From assembly GCA_029204225.1 (NCBI GenBank), contig CM055095.1, positions 44,109,184 to 44,173,183 on the forward strand: a DNA stretch of 64,000 bases, written 5' to 3'. Each line of letters begins with the position of its first letter. Position 1 is the first letter of the stretch. Of the stretch, positions 12,172-23,381 are shown piece after piece. Source of the DNA: Diphasiastrum complanatum. Its lineage: Eukaryota; Streptophyta; Lycopodiopsida; Lycopodiales; Lycopodiaceae. Made by a program: the position numbers and the translations under genes. The notes below the pieces were generated by a model, which saw nothing but the letters and a program-made list of their open reading frames with translations, was not told the origin of the DNA and did no database searches.

Positions 12172-12523
12172 TGTTATGTCCATTGGCAAACACAAGGATA
12201 CATGTGGCTCGTTAGTCCCTAGAGGGTCCCGGCGGGGTGACACTCAGCCCCGTAGTTCGGGATAATAACCCTTAGGTACTAGGATCTAGAGAGCTTGGTC
12301 TATATCCATAGGGAGTGCCACTTAGTGGAGGGCAGCCTTAGTTACTAAGGGTGGGTTCCTAAAATTAGGTAGGACATGCATGTGAGAGGAGTGCATGGCC
12401 TCCTGGAGGTTGGGCGCCGGTCCTATATGGTGGCCTGTGGATGTAGAGCCAGGTACAGGATAGTGGGTGGAGATCCAAAGTCACTCTTCCATTGTGGTGG
12501 ACCTCTGTCCATTGTTCCTAATA
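12172..12523 (+). repeat. Gypsy-1 5' LTR
   Basis: Begins TGTTATGTCCATTGG and ends ATTGTTCCTAATA. It matches 17498-17851 almost base for base, including the GGTCCCGGCGGGGTGACACT block. Confidence 0.9.
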
Positions 12524-12524
12524 G

Positions 12525-12536
12525 TGGTATCAGAGC
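12525..12536 (+). promoter_or_regulatory. Gypsy-1 primer-binding site (tRNA-iMet)
   Basis: TGGTATCAGAGC begins 1 nt after the LTR. It is the standard complement of the initiator tRNA-Met 3' end that primes minus-strand DNA synthesis. Confidence 0.9.
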
Positions 12537-13352
12537 ATCATTGGTCCTGTTTGGTGGGTCAGCGATTTTCCTCCTTCCAGCGCTACCTTCTTCTCCTTCT
12601 TCTTGTCTTTTCAGCGATACCTTCTTCCTCCCTCAGTGCCAACAGAAAACGTTTTTTGGGTTCTGGTTCTTTGGAGATACAAGCTACAGTGGTGGGCACT
12701 CAGATCTCAGTGGCATCTGTGTAGAAAAACGTGTTCATCACAAACCAAAATCAGTTTTGATCTTCTCCAAGTATCTGAGGGCGCCAGGACCTGATTTTTT
12801 GGAGCTGATAGTTGGGTACCCATTCGTGATCAGAATTGGATCAGAATTTGAGGATAAGTTCTGGAGGCTACTCGCTGGAGGGTGCAACAGATTTCACGCT
12901 CAAATCTATTATACTTTCCAAGATATTCACGTTTCAAGTCAGATTTTTGAGTTTTTGGCCAGAATCGACCTTCTAGAGTTGAAGAAGCTACAAATCCAAA
13001 CGGTTGCGGATTTTCCAGAAGCTGGACTTGGGCAAACTAATATGCAGTAGGGCGCTCTAGGAGGAACAGATCCCGTTGATTGGCGAACAGAATCAGCGTT
13101 GGTGATTGTCCGAAGTTTGATCAACATTCCTGATTTTTTGGAAAAAAGTCGAGAATTGCCACGTCAAATCTGCACGTTGTTGCGGCCCAACCACTTGCAT
13201 TTCCAAATCAGAGAAGCTTTCTCTCTCATTCTTTTGTTTTGCATGTCAGTGCATGTTACTACACACTTCTTGCATGTGTTAGTAAATCGATTTTTGAAGC
13301 ATGTTTAAACATTGTTGTGTCTATTCTATTGCGCATGCTTAATTTTATAGAC
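12537..13352 (+). other. Gypsy-1 leader
   Basis: Untranslated leader between the primer site and gag. A 224-codon ORF begins inside the LTR (12376-13050) and covers it, but has no recognisable domain; I take it as chance. Confidence 0.5.
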
Positions 13353-13903
13353 ATGAGTCATACTCCAGTAGATGAACTTGAAGATATAGTCATGTCTAGT
13401 CTGCCTCATGGAAGTTCTCCTGTAGAAAAGAGCCAGTCAGTTCCTCTTTTACCGCCTACTCAAGAACCCTCTCAAAATCCCTCCACGCATGACGACATGC
13501 AAGATGAGGATATGAATTAGGGGGATGAAAATGAAGAAATATCATTTAACCTTTTTGAGTTTAGGCAGTGTGTGGTAGAAACATATGATCATCTTAAATA
13601 ATTAGAAGAGTCCGTTGAAGAGCAAGCCAATACTCAAACAAGAAACTAATGAAAGGCTTTCCAGACTTGAAAGACTAGTACGTGATAGCGTTCAAAGCCT
13701 TAGTGCGCTATGCTTTAAAACAAGTTGTTTTAGCGCAATATCGAGTGAATCCTGCTATCCACGGTAGTAGTCCTCCTGTCCCACCATCACCCCATAAGGT
13801 AGTACCTAAGGATTTGCGCCTTCCCACCTTTGGTGGAGAAGAAAAAGACCGTAACCGAGATTCGGTTGTTGCCTTTCTCGTTAAGCATGATGATGCTTTT
13901 TGA
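13353..13903 (+). pseudogene. Gypsy-1 gag remnant
   Basis: Starts MSHTPVDELEDIVMSSL and ends with the start of the gag core, LRLPTFGGEEKDRNRDSVVA then FLVKHDDAF. The rest of the capsid and the zinc knuckle are missing, and protease text follows at once in a different frame. Stops near 13520 and 13600 break it further. An intact gag of this type is several hundred residues long. Confidence 0.75.
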
Positions 13904-14743
13904 TACTGCCAACATTTGGCAACCTGCAGTCGGACCTCATACTATTTTCCGACTGTTAGGAAGTATTAATGGCCAGAAAGTTCGGATAATGGTGGATGAT
14001 GGGGCAACCCACAACTTTCTAAACCATTCTTTGGTGAAGAAGTTGAAGTTAGAGCAAAAACAAAGTGATCATCAGTACGTGGTTACACTTGCCGATGGTC
14101 AGCGTAAAGATATTAATGATGCTTTCGTTCCACAAGTTCCCATACAAATCCAAGACTATCAAGATACTTTAGACTTTCAAGTAATGAGCTTGGCCTTGGC
14201 AGATGTAATACTTGGTCGTGAATGGTTGTTTATGTTAGAAACTATTGGTGGTCTTGTTCGTAGTTATGTTGATAACACTTTGGAGTTCATAAAAAGAGGT
14301 CAAAAAGTTAAGTTGGTTGGAAATGCAAGTGTGCCGTCTTCGCCAGTTGTTTCTTCTGTGCAGTTGAAGCGGCTAGTGCGGAAACGAAAAGTTGAAAAGG
14401 TATTTCTTTGTTTCCTTACTTCTGAAACTTTTTCAAGTGATTCAAGTTTATCTTTTCCGTATCCAAAGAAATGTGTTTCTTCTGTTGAGAGAAGAGAGAG
14501 AGATGTGAGTTTGCAAACTATTTTGAATGATTTTAAAGACGCCTTTCCTAGCGATTTACCTTCCGGGTTACCCCCGAGAAGAGAGGTAGATCATCCCATA
14601 GAATTAATACCCGAGACCAAACCTATTAGTAAGCCTCCTTATAGATTGAGCCATTCGGAACACGTAGAGGTAGAGCGGCAACCGCAAGAATATTTAGCTA
14701 AAGGGTTTATACACCCAGTAAATCACCATGGGCCGCACCCATT
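13904..14743 (+). pseudogene. Gypsy-1 protease and RT N-terminus
   Basis: Protease core VDDGATHNFLNHSLV at about 13992; the family form is D-S-G or D-T-G, so the second position is changed to Asp. It is followed by DVILGREWLF (flap/ILG motif) and the RT lead-in FPSDLPSGLPPRREVDHPIE and KPPYRLSHSEHVEVE. The frame (13830-14786) shifts near 14740, just before the RT core. Confidence 0.85.
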
Positions 14744-15597
14744 TTGTTGGTTAAGAAAAAAGATGGGTCTATGCGTATGTGCATAGGCTATAGGGCTTTA
14801 AATAAACTCACTGTTAAAGATAAGTATCCTTTGCCCCGGATAGATGAGATCTTTGATCAACTCAAAGGGGCAAAGTATTTTACTAAGATAGATCTTAGGT
14901 CTGGACATCATCAGGTACGTATTAAAGAACATGACGTTCCGTTAATGGCTTTTCGTTCACGGAATGGTCATTATGAGTTTTTGGTTCTTCCCTTTGGATT
15001 AACCAATGCCCCAGCAACATTTATGAGGTTAATGAACAACGTGTTCAGACATCTCTTGGGCAAGTTTGTAATAATCTACCTTGATGATATCCTGGTCTTT
15101 AGTCGTACTAAAGAAGAGCATTTTGAACACTTGTGTCAAGTGTTCCAGGTCCTGAGAGAGAATTCCTTGTTGTAAAGGAATCAAAATGTGAATTCTTCAA
15201 GGAAGAGATTCACTATCTCGAACATATTATCTCCGCTGAGGGGATCAGGATGGATCTTGGAAAGGTAGCTGCAATTATGCGATGGCTAGCACCAACTTCG
15301 GTGGAAGAGCTGCAGATCTTCCTCGGATTGGCTGGATTTTACAATGGATTTTACAAGAGGTTTATCCATCAGTATGCCCTCTTGACTGCTCTTTTGACAG
15401 ATCTGCTCAAGGGTAAGGGCAAGTACTTTAGTTGGGGGCCTAAACAACAAGCGAGCTTTGAAGATGTAAAGGCTGCAATTGCAACTGCTCCTGTCTTAAG
15501 TTTAGTGGATCCAAATGAAGCATTCATAGTAGAGACCGATGCCAGTGATCAGGCAGTCGGTGTTGTTCACTTAACACGACCGTCCGGTCGCGTTTGA
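14744..15597 (+). pseudogene. Gypsy-1 reverse transcriptase and start of RNase H
   Basis: RT core [46 protein letters not shown] and catalytic [11 protein letters not shown] (YLDD at 15077-15088). A frameshift near 15160 moves to 15133-15597, which holds the connection domain and the RNase H start IVETDASDQAVG. Frames change again at 15597. The palm residues look intact although the ORF is broken. Confidence 0.88.
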
Positions 15598-16408
15598 GAG
15601 TAAGAAACTAGATAAACACCAGTTGCATTATTCCACTTATGAGAAGGAGTTGTTTGCAATAGTCTATGCTCTTAAGAAATGGACGCACTACCTCTATGGA
15701 GCTAAGTTTGAGATCGTGTTTGATCAAGAAAGTATCAAGTGGCTTTCCTCCCAAAGCAACTCGAAAGGAAGAAAAGCTCGTTGGGCCGAACTTCTCCAAG
15801 AGTTTGACTATCAACTAAGGTACAGGAAAGGGCGCTACAATGTAGTAGTTGATGCCCTGAGTCGAATGCCCATGGTAAGCGCGCTAAGTTTTATGGCATT
15901 CAGGAGTGAATTCCTGGAATCACTCAGAGGAAAGTGTGTTAGTGATTCTCACTACACACTTGTGTGGCAGGCTATTGAGCAAAGGAATTCCACAGCCACA
16001 CCAGGGCCATCTGAGAATGTTGCGGGGCCATCGGAAGATGTTGCAGTTGCGTCGGGACGGGACGCGCCGCCTGAAGATGTTGCGAAAACATCCAAAGTGG
16101 ATGTGCCATCAGCAAGTGTTGCGGATGCTCGATGGAAGAATTTCTCCATTGAGGACGGGTACCTCCTTTATAAAGGAAGAGTATGTGTACCCAAGGACGG
16201 TGACTTTAGGCGCCAAATTCTTGAGGAAAGTCACAATAGTCCCAGTGCAGGCCATCCCGGGATAAAGAGGACCTATGCTCTTGCAAAGAATAAGTTTTAT
16301 TGGCCTAGTATGCCGAAAGACGTACAGGAGTACGTGCTAAGGTGCACCACATGCCAGGCGTCTCAAGGTAGGCGGGCTCCTCCAACCACTAGAGATACCC
16401 AATGGTAG
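15598..16408 (+). pseudogene. Gypsy-1 RNase H end and integrase zinc finger
   Basis: HYSTYEKELFAIVYALKKW and GRYNVVVDALSRMP finish RNase H and tether. SHNSPSAGHPGIKRT through CTTCQASQ is the integrase HHCC finger. A proline/acidic stretch near 16000-16110 separates them and contains three imperfect copies of a GPSEDVA-type unit. A stop after TQW ends the frame at 16408. Confidence 0.85.
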
Positions 16409-17243
16409 ATGGGAGAGTATCAGCATGGATTTTATAGTGGGGTTACCAAGAACGAGTAAAGCCCATGACTCGATCTGGGTAGTTGTAGACTGTTTGACCA
16501 AGATGGTGCGGTTTGTACCAACCAAGAAAACTGTTACAGCTCCAGAAGTCGCCAGGCTTTTTATAGAAAATATTTATAAGCTATATGGCCTCCCGCCAAT
16601 ATAGTCAGTGATCGAGATCCAAAGTTTACAGGTACCTTTTGGAGGGCGATGTTTAACAAGTTAGAGACTAAGTTGTCTATGAGCTCCACTGATCATCCCG
16701 AAACGGATGGTCAGACAGAAAGGGTCAATCAGGTTCTAGAAGATATGCTACGAGCATGTTAGTAAGAAGCAAATCAATTGGAAAGAGTATCTTCTGCTTT
16801 TGGAGTTTGCTTATAACAGTACTAAACACACCACTACAGGGTATAGTCCATTCATGCTAATGTATGGATTTCAGCCTAGAGCCCCCATGGCCGTAGGGCT
16901 TAGGAAAGAAAAAGTACAGAGTGTTAGAGAGTTTCTTGAGGATATGGAAACCATGATCAAGATAGCTAAAGCTAATGTGAAGCAAGCGCAAGTGCGAGCT
17001 AAACATTATGCGGATAAAACCCGTAGGGAAGTTATCTTCCAAGAAGGTGATCGGGTGTTTCTGAAAGTTCCTGAAGACTCTACCACTCTAAGCACAGGCA
17101 AGTGCCCTAAGTTGTCCCCAAGGTATTGTGGGCCATTCACAATACTCAAGAGAGTTGGAAGTTCTGCTTACAAGCTGCGTTTGCCAGAATCCGCAAAGGT
17201 ACATCCGGTCTTTCATGTCAGTCAACTGAAACGGGTGATGTGA
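16409..17243 (+). pseudogene. Gypsy-1 integrase core and C-terminus
   Basis: The core reads ISMDFIVGLPRTSKAHDS (first Asp) and VSDRDPKFTGTFWR (second Asp), then [18 protein letters not shown] (Glu), the D,D-35-E triad. Frameshifts lie near 16600 and 16760. The frame 16800-17243 starts [19 protein letters not shown] and ends [13 protein letters not shown], the standard integrase C-terminal GPF/Y-type module ([12 protein letters not shown]). Confidence 0.88.
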
Positions 17244-17339
17244 GAAGGAGACAATATTGTCTCAGAACAAACCTTAATAGACTTTGAGGAACCTAATTTC
17301 TTGCCACATGAACCAGAGGAAATTCTGAAACCGCAAGAC

Positions 17340-17486
17340 TCGTCATGCGGTCTTTCGAGAAGTTTTAGTCAAGTGGAAGGACGGGTCCCAAGAAGAGGCA
17401 ACCTGGGAGTCTGTAAGCAAGCTTCGCAAGAGCTATCCTGATTTCATCCTTGAAGATATCGCTTTCGAGGACGAAAGCTCCTTTTA
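17340..17486 (+). pseudogene. Gypsy-1 chromodomain
   Basis: After a frame break the text VLVKWKDGSQEEATWESVSK reaches a stop at 17486. LVKW...EATWE is the chromodomain signature. In chromoviruses this module at the integrase end is thought to direct insertion to particular chromatin. Confidence 0.85.
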
Positions 17487-17497
17487 GGGGGAGGAGA
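17484..17497 (+). promoter_or_regulatory. Gypsy-1 polypurine tract
   Basis: TTAGGGGGAGGAGA directly upstream of the 3' LTR; primes plus-strand DNA synthesis. Confidence 0.8.
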
Positions 17498-17851
17498 TGT
17501 TATGGCCATTGGCAAACACAAGGATACATGTGGCTCGTAAGTCCCTAGGGGGTCCCGGCGGGGTGACACTCAACCCCGTAGTTCAGGATAATAACCCTTA
17601 GGTACTAGGATCTAGAGGGCTTGGTCTATATCCATAGGGAGTGCCACTAAGTGGAGGGCACCCTAAGTTACTAAGGGTAGGTCCCTAAAGTTAGGTAGGA
17701 CATGCATGTGAGAGGAGTGCATGGCCTCCTGGAGGTTGTGGGCGCTGGTCCTATATGGTGGCCTGTGGATGTAGAGCTAGGTACAGGATAGTGGGTGGAG
17801 ATCCAAAGTCACTCTTCCATTGTGGTGGACCTCTGTCCATTGTTCCTAAGT
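17498..17851 (+). repeat. Gypsy-1 3' LTR
   Basis: Begins TGTTATGGCCATTGG and ends TTCCTAAGT, followed by TTTAG, the target duplication. The small number of differences from the 5' LTR indicates a fairly recent insertion. Confidence 0.9.
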
Positions 17852-17856
17852 TTTAG

Positions 17857-19271
17857 CGTATATGTGTGACCACCATGAGTGCAACATGTCACCCGATTCC
17901 TTGACTTCCTTTGGATCAAAGAACTTTGACTCCCCCTGAATCATATAACGTAGACATGATAACCTTTGCCTTAACCTTAAGAACTTTGCTTGAAGATAGT
18001 GACTCCCTTGGTCTCTCTGAACATCTTCCAAGCTACCACAAAGGATCTCACCAACATTCATATCATGCATCAACACCCACATTAGAAACGTCTACTTCAT
18101 AAGTAGTTGGCTCCACTTGTGTCGATTCCTTGAATTGAATCCACTTCAATTCTCCTGGTACTTTCATAAGTTACCACTTGTAAGGTCTTGACTCCTGAGA
18201 CCTTCTTCCAAGTAAGCTTCCCATGTATGATCCACTTGATTATGCTCGAGATTTCTCTTAAAAATCTCTAACTAACCACAGCCAATAACTTGCATCCTTG
18301 CATGCAAGCCAAATTAGGTTTACATTTGGCCTTTGAAGCCTCCACCACCTTTTGAGGGTCCCTTCTTCTTTGCTGGTTCTTTGTTGTGTACCCTCTACTT
18401 TTGGGTCATCAGGATTTTAGTCTGTATGAACCTTCCTTGCCTTCACAGACTTCAAACCATACACAGTCGCAATTCTGCACATATTTCAGCAAGTTATGTG
18501 AACGCTTGTAGTGTGAACCGACCAGTAGCAGCACAAACACTTCACCAACAGAAATAACAGTGCAGAACTTCGCGAGGCAATCAGACGAAAGACTTGCAAT
18601 ATCTGTAACTGACCAATCTCATGTGCATGCAGATCATGTAGTAGGTATATAGCGTTGGTAGAGAGCAGTAGGCAACCACAATCAGTCAATCATAGACTAT
18701 ATCTGATCATAGGCCGAAGCAGAATGCTACAACATATGTAGCAACAAGCATAACAGCCAACTTAAAGGCAGGCTGATCTGTAACAAGCAATCCTCATCGT
18801 TTTTCAGCAAGCAGTGATCCAACAAAGTCTTCTTCCTGTGACCTTGTGGACATTACCAAGTAGATTCATCAATCCTTGACCACCACTACCAACAATACTA
18901 CAGCAACAAGGGCTCTCCAATAATCTGGTCAGTAGCTCTCTCTCCTTCTCTCTCTCTTAAATTCTACAGATCTATGGGCATTTTTTTCAGCTATCCAACC
19001 TCTTCCAACGATCTGACCTGTCCTCCAGCACCTACAGCAACCTGAAATCTGAGGCAGATTTCATAATCTCCTCCTTGCAGCTCAACTCCCCCGCGTAGTG
19101 TCAGATCTTCTCACAAAGCTGCCACCATTGTGAATGAAGATCGAAAATGAGAGCTGGCTAGGGACACCACCTGCACCTACTTTTCTCCTTGGAGATGACG
19201 TCCAAATCAATCCCTTATGAATTGATTCCGTTCGTTAGAATACCTCCTTGTTCTCTCGAATCTTGAACCAT
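17857..19271 (-). other. Internal DNA of the non-autonomous LTR element
   Basis: Continues the text interrupted at 12166. There is no ORF with retroelement domains; the longest readings are short and unrelated to gag or pol. Confidence 0.6.
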
Positions 19272-19283
19272 GCTCTGATACCA
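19272..19283 (-). promoter_or_regulatory. Primer-binding site of the non-autonomous element
   Basis: GCTCTGATACCA on the plus strand is the complement of TGGTATCAGAGC and directly abuts the LTR at 19284, which fixes the element as minus-strand. Confidence 0.85.
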
Positions 19284-19371
19284 TGTTAGAAAACCGCCTT
19301 GCTCATACAAGTAACCCAAGACAAGATTCCTATTCCTATGAAACAATAGCCACACACATGAGAGAGAACCC
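19284..19371 (-). repeat. Truncated 5' LTR of the non-autonomous element
   Basis: Matches the first 88 bp of the left LTR and then breaks into unrelated sequence that is tandemly duplicated. Confidence 0.75.
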
Positions 19372-19619
19372 CCCCTAGCCCTCCTCGGAAAGTCTCAGGC
19401 CACCATATGCTCCCCCTGACCATCATCATCAACACCACTAATGCTGGAGCCATCGTCATGATCAAGTGATTCCTCATCCTCCTGACTCCATGAGAGAGAA
19501 CCCCCCTAGCCATCCTCGGAAAGTCTCAGGCCACCATATGCTCCCCCTGACCATCATCATCAACACCACTAATGCTGGAGCCATCGTCATGATCAAGTGA
19601 TTCCTCATCCTCCTGACTC
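19357..19619. repeat. 132-bp tandem duplication
   Basis: Copies 19357-19488 and 19489-19619 differ only by one C and one substitution. Each begins CATGAGAGAGAAC, which is LTR sequence, so the duplication happened after the LTR was broken. Confidence 0.95.
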
Positions 19620-20980
19620 CTCTTCTTCCCTAGTGTACTCCTCTTCCTCAAAGGTCTCTGTATTTGAGGGCCCAATAAGCTCCTTATTGTTATGAATAGA
19701 TTCACAGGTATTAGTATCAATGATGCATAAAAAATAGCAAAAGGCATTCACATACCATTCTCCAACAAAGAAACTGTATGAATATCAATGGTCGTCGATG
19801 GCTCAAGTAGATCGTTACAAAGATCTCCAAAATAGTACAACTCCCCTACAAGAAACCCAAGAATCAATAATCAAAACTAGTAAATGACCAGCCTTCGTGA
19901 CTATTTATAGTGGACAAACCCTACCTCCATATTGATTTGGAGGGAAAGTGAAATTCAAAATTAGGGCCAAAAATAGAAAACCATGTAAAATTTCTAGGCC
20001 CGTCACGTGTAATATAAACTGTGTGTCCACTAATACTGTCGAAAGTAGAGAAGTATGGACTATAATGCGTGTCCATAACACTCCCCCCTTCTTAAACATT
20101 TCCCTCAACGTGGGCTATAAAATTTTAACTACTAGAGCTACTTTAGTACCACTGGATTGTCGTTTTCTTTCCTGGGTTATACATTTTGTGATAGTGGTGT
20201 CAGTCCAAAAGCCGAATCCCCTACAGCCACAGATATCCGCTTTCGGTACAATGAAGCAAAGAGAATTATTAATCTCAATTCTAGTAGATGATAAGACTAG
20301 ATCAGTATCTAAGTAATGGAGGTCATCGGGCAACTGAGGTATCATCATCAACAAGTAATGAAGAATAAAGAGCAGAAGCAGCAGGAGCATCGGGACCATC
20401 AATATCTAAGAAATTAGCAGGAGGGATGCCAGCAACAACATCAGAATCAAGGACACCAACGTCATGGAAATCAGCAACAAGAATAAACCGCATCACCAAA
20501 AATAGAAAATGGTGCGACATCAGGATCCAAAACAATGGTGTCGCGCACCAACACATAGAGAAAATGAACTTGTTCTTGCAATAAACGTGAGTGGGCAAAA
20601 ACATCGAAAGACTCTCATGTAGCTCCATCAACTAGATGAATGTGCCATTGGACCAAAAACTGGACAAGAAGACGACAACGACGTAAAACGACCCGAACTT
20701 GTAAAATAGCAGCAGGTAAAAATGGAAAAAGTTCAGGATCAGTAGGAAACGAAGGATCACAAGGTTCACCAGAAAAAAATGACAAAAGCACGAAGCAACA
20801 AGGCTAAATTATTCCACAATCTGAAAAAGACCATAGTAACGGGCAGACAATTTCTTAGTAAGAGAACACCCTGTACAAACTTCTGACGTCCAAAAGATAA
20901 ACGAACATAAACAGATGAGTCTCCACAATAGAATCACGAGAGTTAATAAGAAAAGAAGATAAAGTAATAGGAACATCATC
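19620..20980 (-). mobile_element. Gypsy-4, chromovirus 3' fragment with 3' LTR
   Basis: An LTR right edge is seen at 20080: element-strand TGTTATGG preceded by the polypurine tract AAGGGGGGAG (20081-20090), with a TATA-like CTATTTATAG at 19901-19910. To its right, decayed minus-strand text matches the integrase C-terminus and chromodomain of gypsy-3 (VQFLVQW; VPITLSSFL). The left LTR edge is not resolved. At 20980 it is cut off by LINE sequence. Confidence 0.65.
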
Positions 20981-21110
20981 AGACGTCCCACACATACTCA
21001 TGTTGCAGCACGAGCTACTCGACCTATCACAAGGAGACCTCTTCATCCTCCCAGACGACGTCAGAGACCACCAGTGGCCCTTCATGTCGCGGGCCATATT
21101 ACATCTTTTC
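20981..21110 (+). mobile_element. LINE 3'-region fragment
   Basis: About 125 bp match the end of LINE J ORF2 (near 50230-50350), including the LPDDV..HQ frame-shadow text. It stops short of the hairpin and tail and is joined directly to the ORF1 of LINE C. Confidence 0.75.
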
Positions 21111-21636
21111 AAGACAATAGTGTTCTCAAGCAGAAAATCCAGATTCTAGAGGGAATGCCATCCGCAGTGACAACTAAGATCAATGAACTGGAGCGACACC
21201 TAGGTGAACGTAAGGAAGCTCCTGGGCTTCGCGTTTTCAAAAAGAGGAAGGTAATGCTGCTCCTATGTTCGCGGTTATCTCTGCTACAATATCTGAAGAA
21301 AAATTACGTGACTTCAAAGCTCTTAATGTTCGATTTCAAGGTGTTCTCGACACTCAAGATGCTATGAAGGAAGCACAATCTTTTTTAACTACCACACTGA
21401 GTTTCAATACCGATGGATTGAATAATGCATGGCGCACCAAGAAAGACAATGCCACCCTCATTGTTTGTTTCACATCAAAAGAAGAACGAACCAAAATACT
21501 GAGACTCAAGTCTAAATTAAAGGGCACACAGATTTTTCTGGATGAGGATCTTACTTACATCCAAGCTCAGGAACGCAAGAAGATTTTTCAGAAGGCTAAA
21601 GCATCAGAACATTTTGCTGTTTATCGAGATGGTTAG
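21111..21636 (+). pseudogene. LINE C ORF1 (coiled coil, RRM-like and CTD)
   Basis: NSVLKQKIQILEGMP and KINELERHLGERKE give heptad-like coiled-coil text. After a frameshift near 21260, the frame 21265-21636 has FKALNVRFQGVLDTQDAMKE, AWRTKKDNATLIVCFTSKEE and LDEDLTYIQAQERKKIFQKA. This is the L1-ORF1p-like RNA-binding part. The N-terminus is missing. Confidence 0.8.
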
Positions 21637-21699
21637 GTTCGATATTTGGATCGTGGTCCATCCACTTCCAGTGCCTAGGAAGTTGGGGCTCTCGAGCGT

Positions 21700-22815
21700 A
21701 GCAGCAGCCCGGGACCCCATCCTCATCATCCACATCATCTACGTTTTGGTCTATGGAACTGTAACGGGATCCATTCTTCACCAGCTACAGGAGACTTAGC
21801 TGACTTTATATCACAGGGATATCCTTCTTTCCACAGAGACTCATAAGAGTCAATTTCGTGGACTACCGGATTTTCATGATTTCAGATGGTTTTCAACCTT
21901 TCACCCAGAGATTAGATCTGCAGGAGGTAGAGGTTCTGGTGGAGTTGCATGTTTACAGAGACTCATTACAGCCTACCATTTCTCTGGTTCGACAGGATGA
22001 GCTGGCACGCTTTTTGTGGCTTCGACTTCTTGGCCGAAGTATGGGGCTTGATAGGGATTTGTATATAGCAGTTTGCTATTTTCCACCAGAGTCTTCAGTT
22101 TTCTCCGATCATACAGGTTCACCATATGTTGACCTGTCCTCGGATATTCTCCTTTATGTGGAGCATGGTTATATACTTCTGGCTGGGGATTTCAACGCCA
22201 TGCCTTCCTCTAGACAGACAAAGTTTCATACACTTACGGATGACACTTTGAGGATACATGCCATGGACAATACAGATATGGGGATTCACAAGATATTTGA
22301 CGACGATGGTGGCCCGATCTCTGCATATGGTGAGCACTTTCTTTACTGGGAGAGGCCCACGAGCTTGCCATTTTCAATGGCTTATCATGCTAGTCGAGGT
22401 CTGGTGATTATACCTGCCATCCTTATAGCGGGGGACCTAGTGTCATGGATTATTTCATGGGGTCACCATCTCTTATACCTTTTCTATCTAAGTCCTGACT
22501 TTATTGTATCTCCCACTACATTATCAGACCATTCTTTTCTTTCTCTCAATTTGGACTCTATACTAGATCTCTCTTCATCTACTTCCTCTTATATATAATG
22601 TGCCCCTAAATACACATTTAATAACGCATATACTGATTTTTATCAAGATGCTCTCTCCTTCATCTTCCGGGATTTCCCTATGATTGCCCACTCCATTCCC
22701 AAGCATCGTTCCTCACCACTACTCTTAACATTGCCGCCTCTATGGCCTTTCCATCCAAACATCGCAGAAAACCCAATTGGCCAAAACCTCATCATACCAA
22801 CCTTGGTATGATGGA
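21700..22815 (+). pseudogene. LINE C ORF2 endonuclease and linker start
   Basis: LWNCNGIHSSPATGD near 21750, then after shifts the frame 21858-22598 with LYIAVCYFPPESSVF, LLAGDFNAMPSSRQTKF and TTLSDHSFLSLNLD. The endonuclease motifs are recognisable. The copy ends at the linker WYD motif at about 22815, exactly where gypsy-2 sequence starts. Confidence 0.82.
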
Positions 22816-23381
22816 TGAGTACGAAAAGCAGTCTTATGTTCGTCAGAAGGGTGCATCCTAATTTGGTAATATCCAAAACGAAGGTCTATCTTAGAAAAGA
22901 TTTTAGAGGTACCGAGCTGGTCAAAGAGGTCATCCATGTGCGGAATAGGGTACTGATTACGAATAGTCAACTTATGTAAAGCACGGTAATCAATACAAAG
23001 GCGTTTGATACCATCTTTCTTACTAACAAGGAGAACAGAGGCACCGAAAGGGTTGTGACTAGGAACAATGAGACCCTGATCTAACAAGGTAGTAATATGG
23101 AGCTCAAGCTCATCATGCTCAGATCGAGACATACGATAAGGGGGACGGGAAGGAGGAGCAGAACCAGGACGCAAGTCAATATGATGGTTCACATCATGTA
23201 GTGGTGGTAGCGTCGTAGGTTCGGAAAAGACAAAAGCATACTGATGTAATAAGTCAGAGATCACCTGAGGAACAGCTGCTGGAGTAGAAACTGGAGGAAC
23301 TGGTACTGCCCGCTGAACACATAATAAGGCTGCACAATGAGCCTTCGGCAGGCTACGAATAAACTGAGTCCCAGTAATCAA
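22816..23381 (-). pseudogene. Gypsy-2 RT N-terminal half
   Basis: Opens in the same frame immediately after a [22 protein letters not shown], then the RT lead-in [70 protein letters not shown] and the break. The catalytic YLDD block is not present. Two glutamines in NQYP and FDQLG are CAG here and TAG in gypsy-3. Confidence 0.88.

Larger units (their letters stand above)
12172..17851 (+). mobile_element. Gypsy-1, Ty3/gypsy chromovirus, decayed
   Basis: Order: LTR, primer-binding site, leader, gag remnant, protease, RT, RNase H, integrase, chromodomain, polypurine tract, LTR. LTRs are 352 and 354 bp and highly similar, with TTTAG duplicated on both sides. The order RT-RH-IN with a terminal chromodomain defines a plant chromovirus. 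Most of the gag capsid is deleted and pol has at least five frame breaks, so it cannot move by itself. It sits inside the non-autonomous LTR element. Confidence 0.92.
11617..19371 (-). mobile_element. Non-autonomous LTR retrotransposon (LARD/TR-GAG-like), hosting gypsy-1
   Basis: Flanking repeats share the start TGTTAGAAAACCG followed by near-identical text. The left one (11617-11996, 3' LTR on the minus strand) is complete; the right one (19284 to about 19371) is cut short. A tRNA-Met-type primer-binding site adjoins the right LTR, and a polypurine tract (element-strand AAGGGGGAG) adjoins the left one. With gypsy-1 removed, only about 1.6 kb of internal DNA remains, with no gag or pol, so the element must have moved with proteins from another element. 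Confidence 0.75.

Noticed and set aside
12376-13050. A 224-aa ORF at the start of gypsy-1
   Set aside because: It begins inside the LTR and covers the primer site and leader; no gag features.
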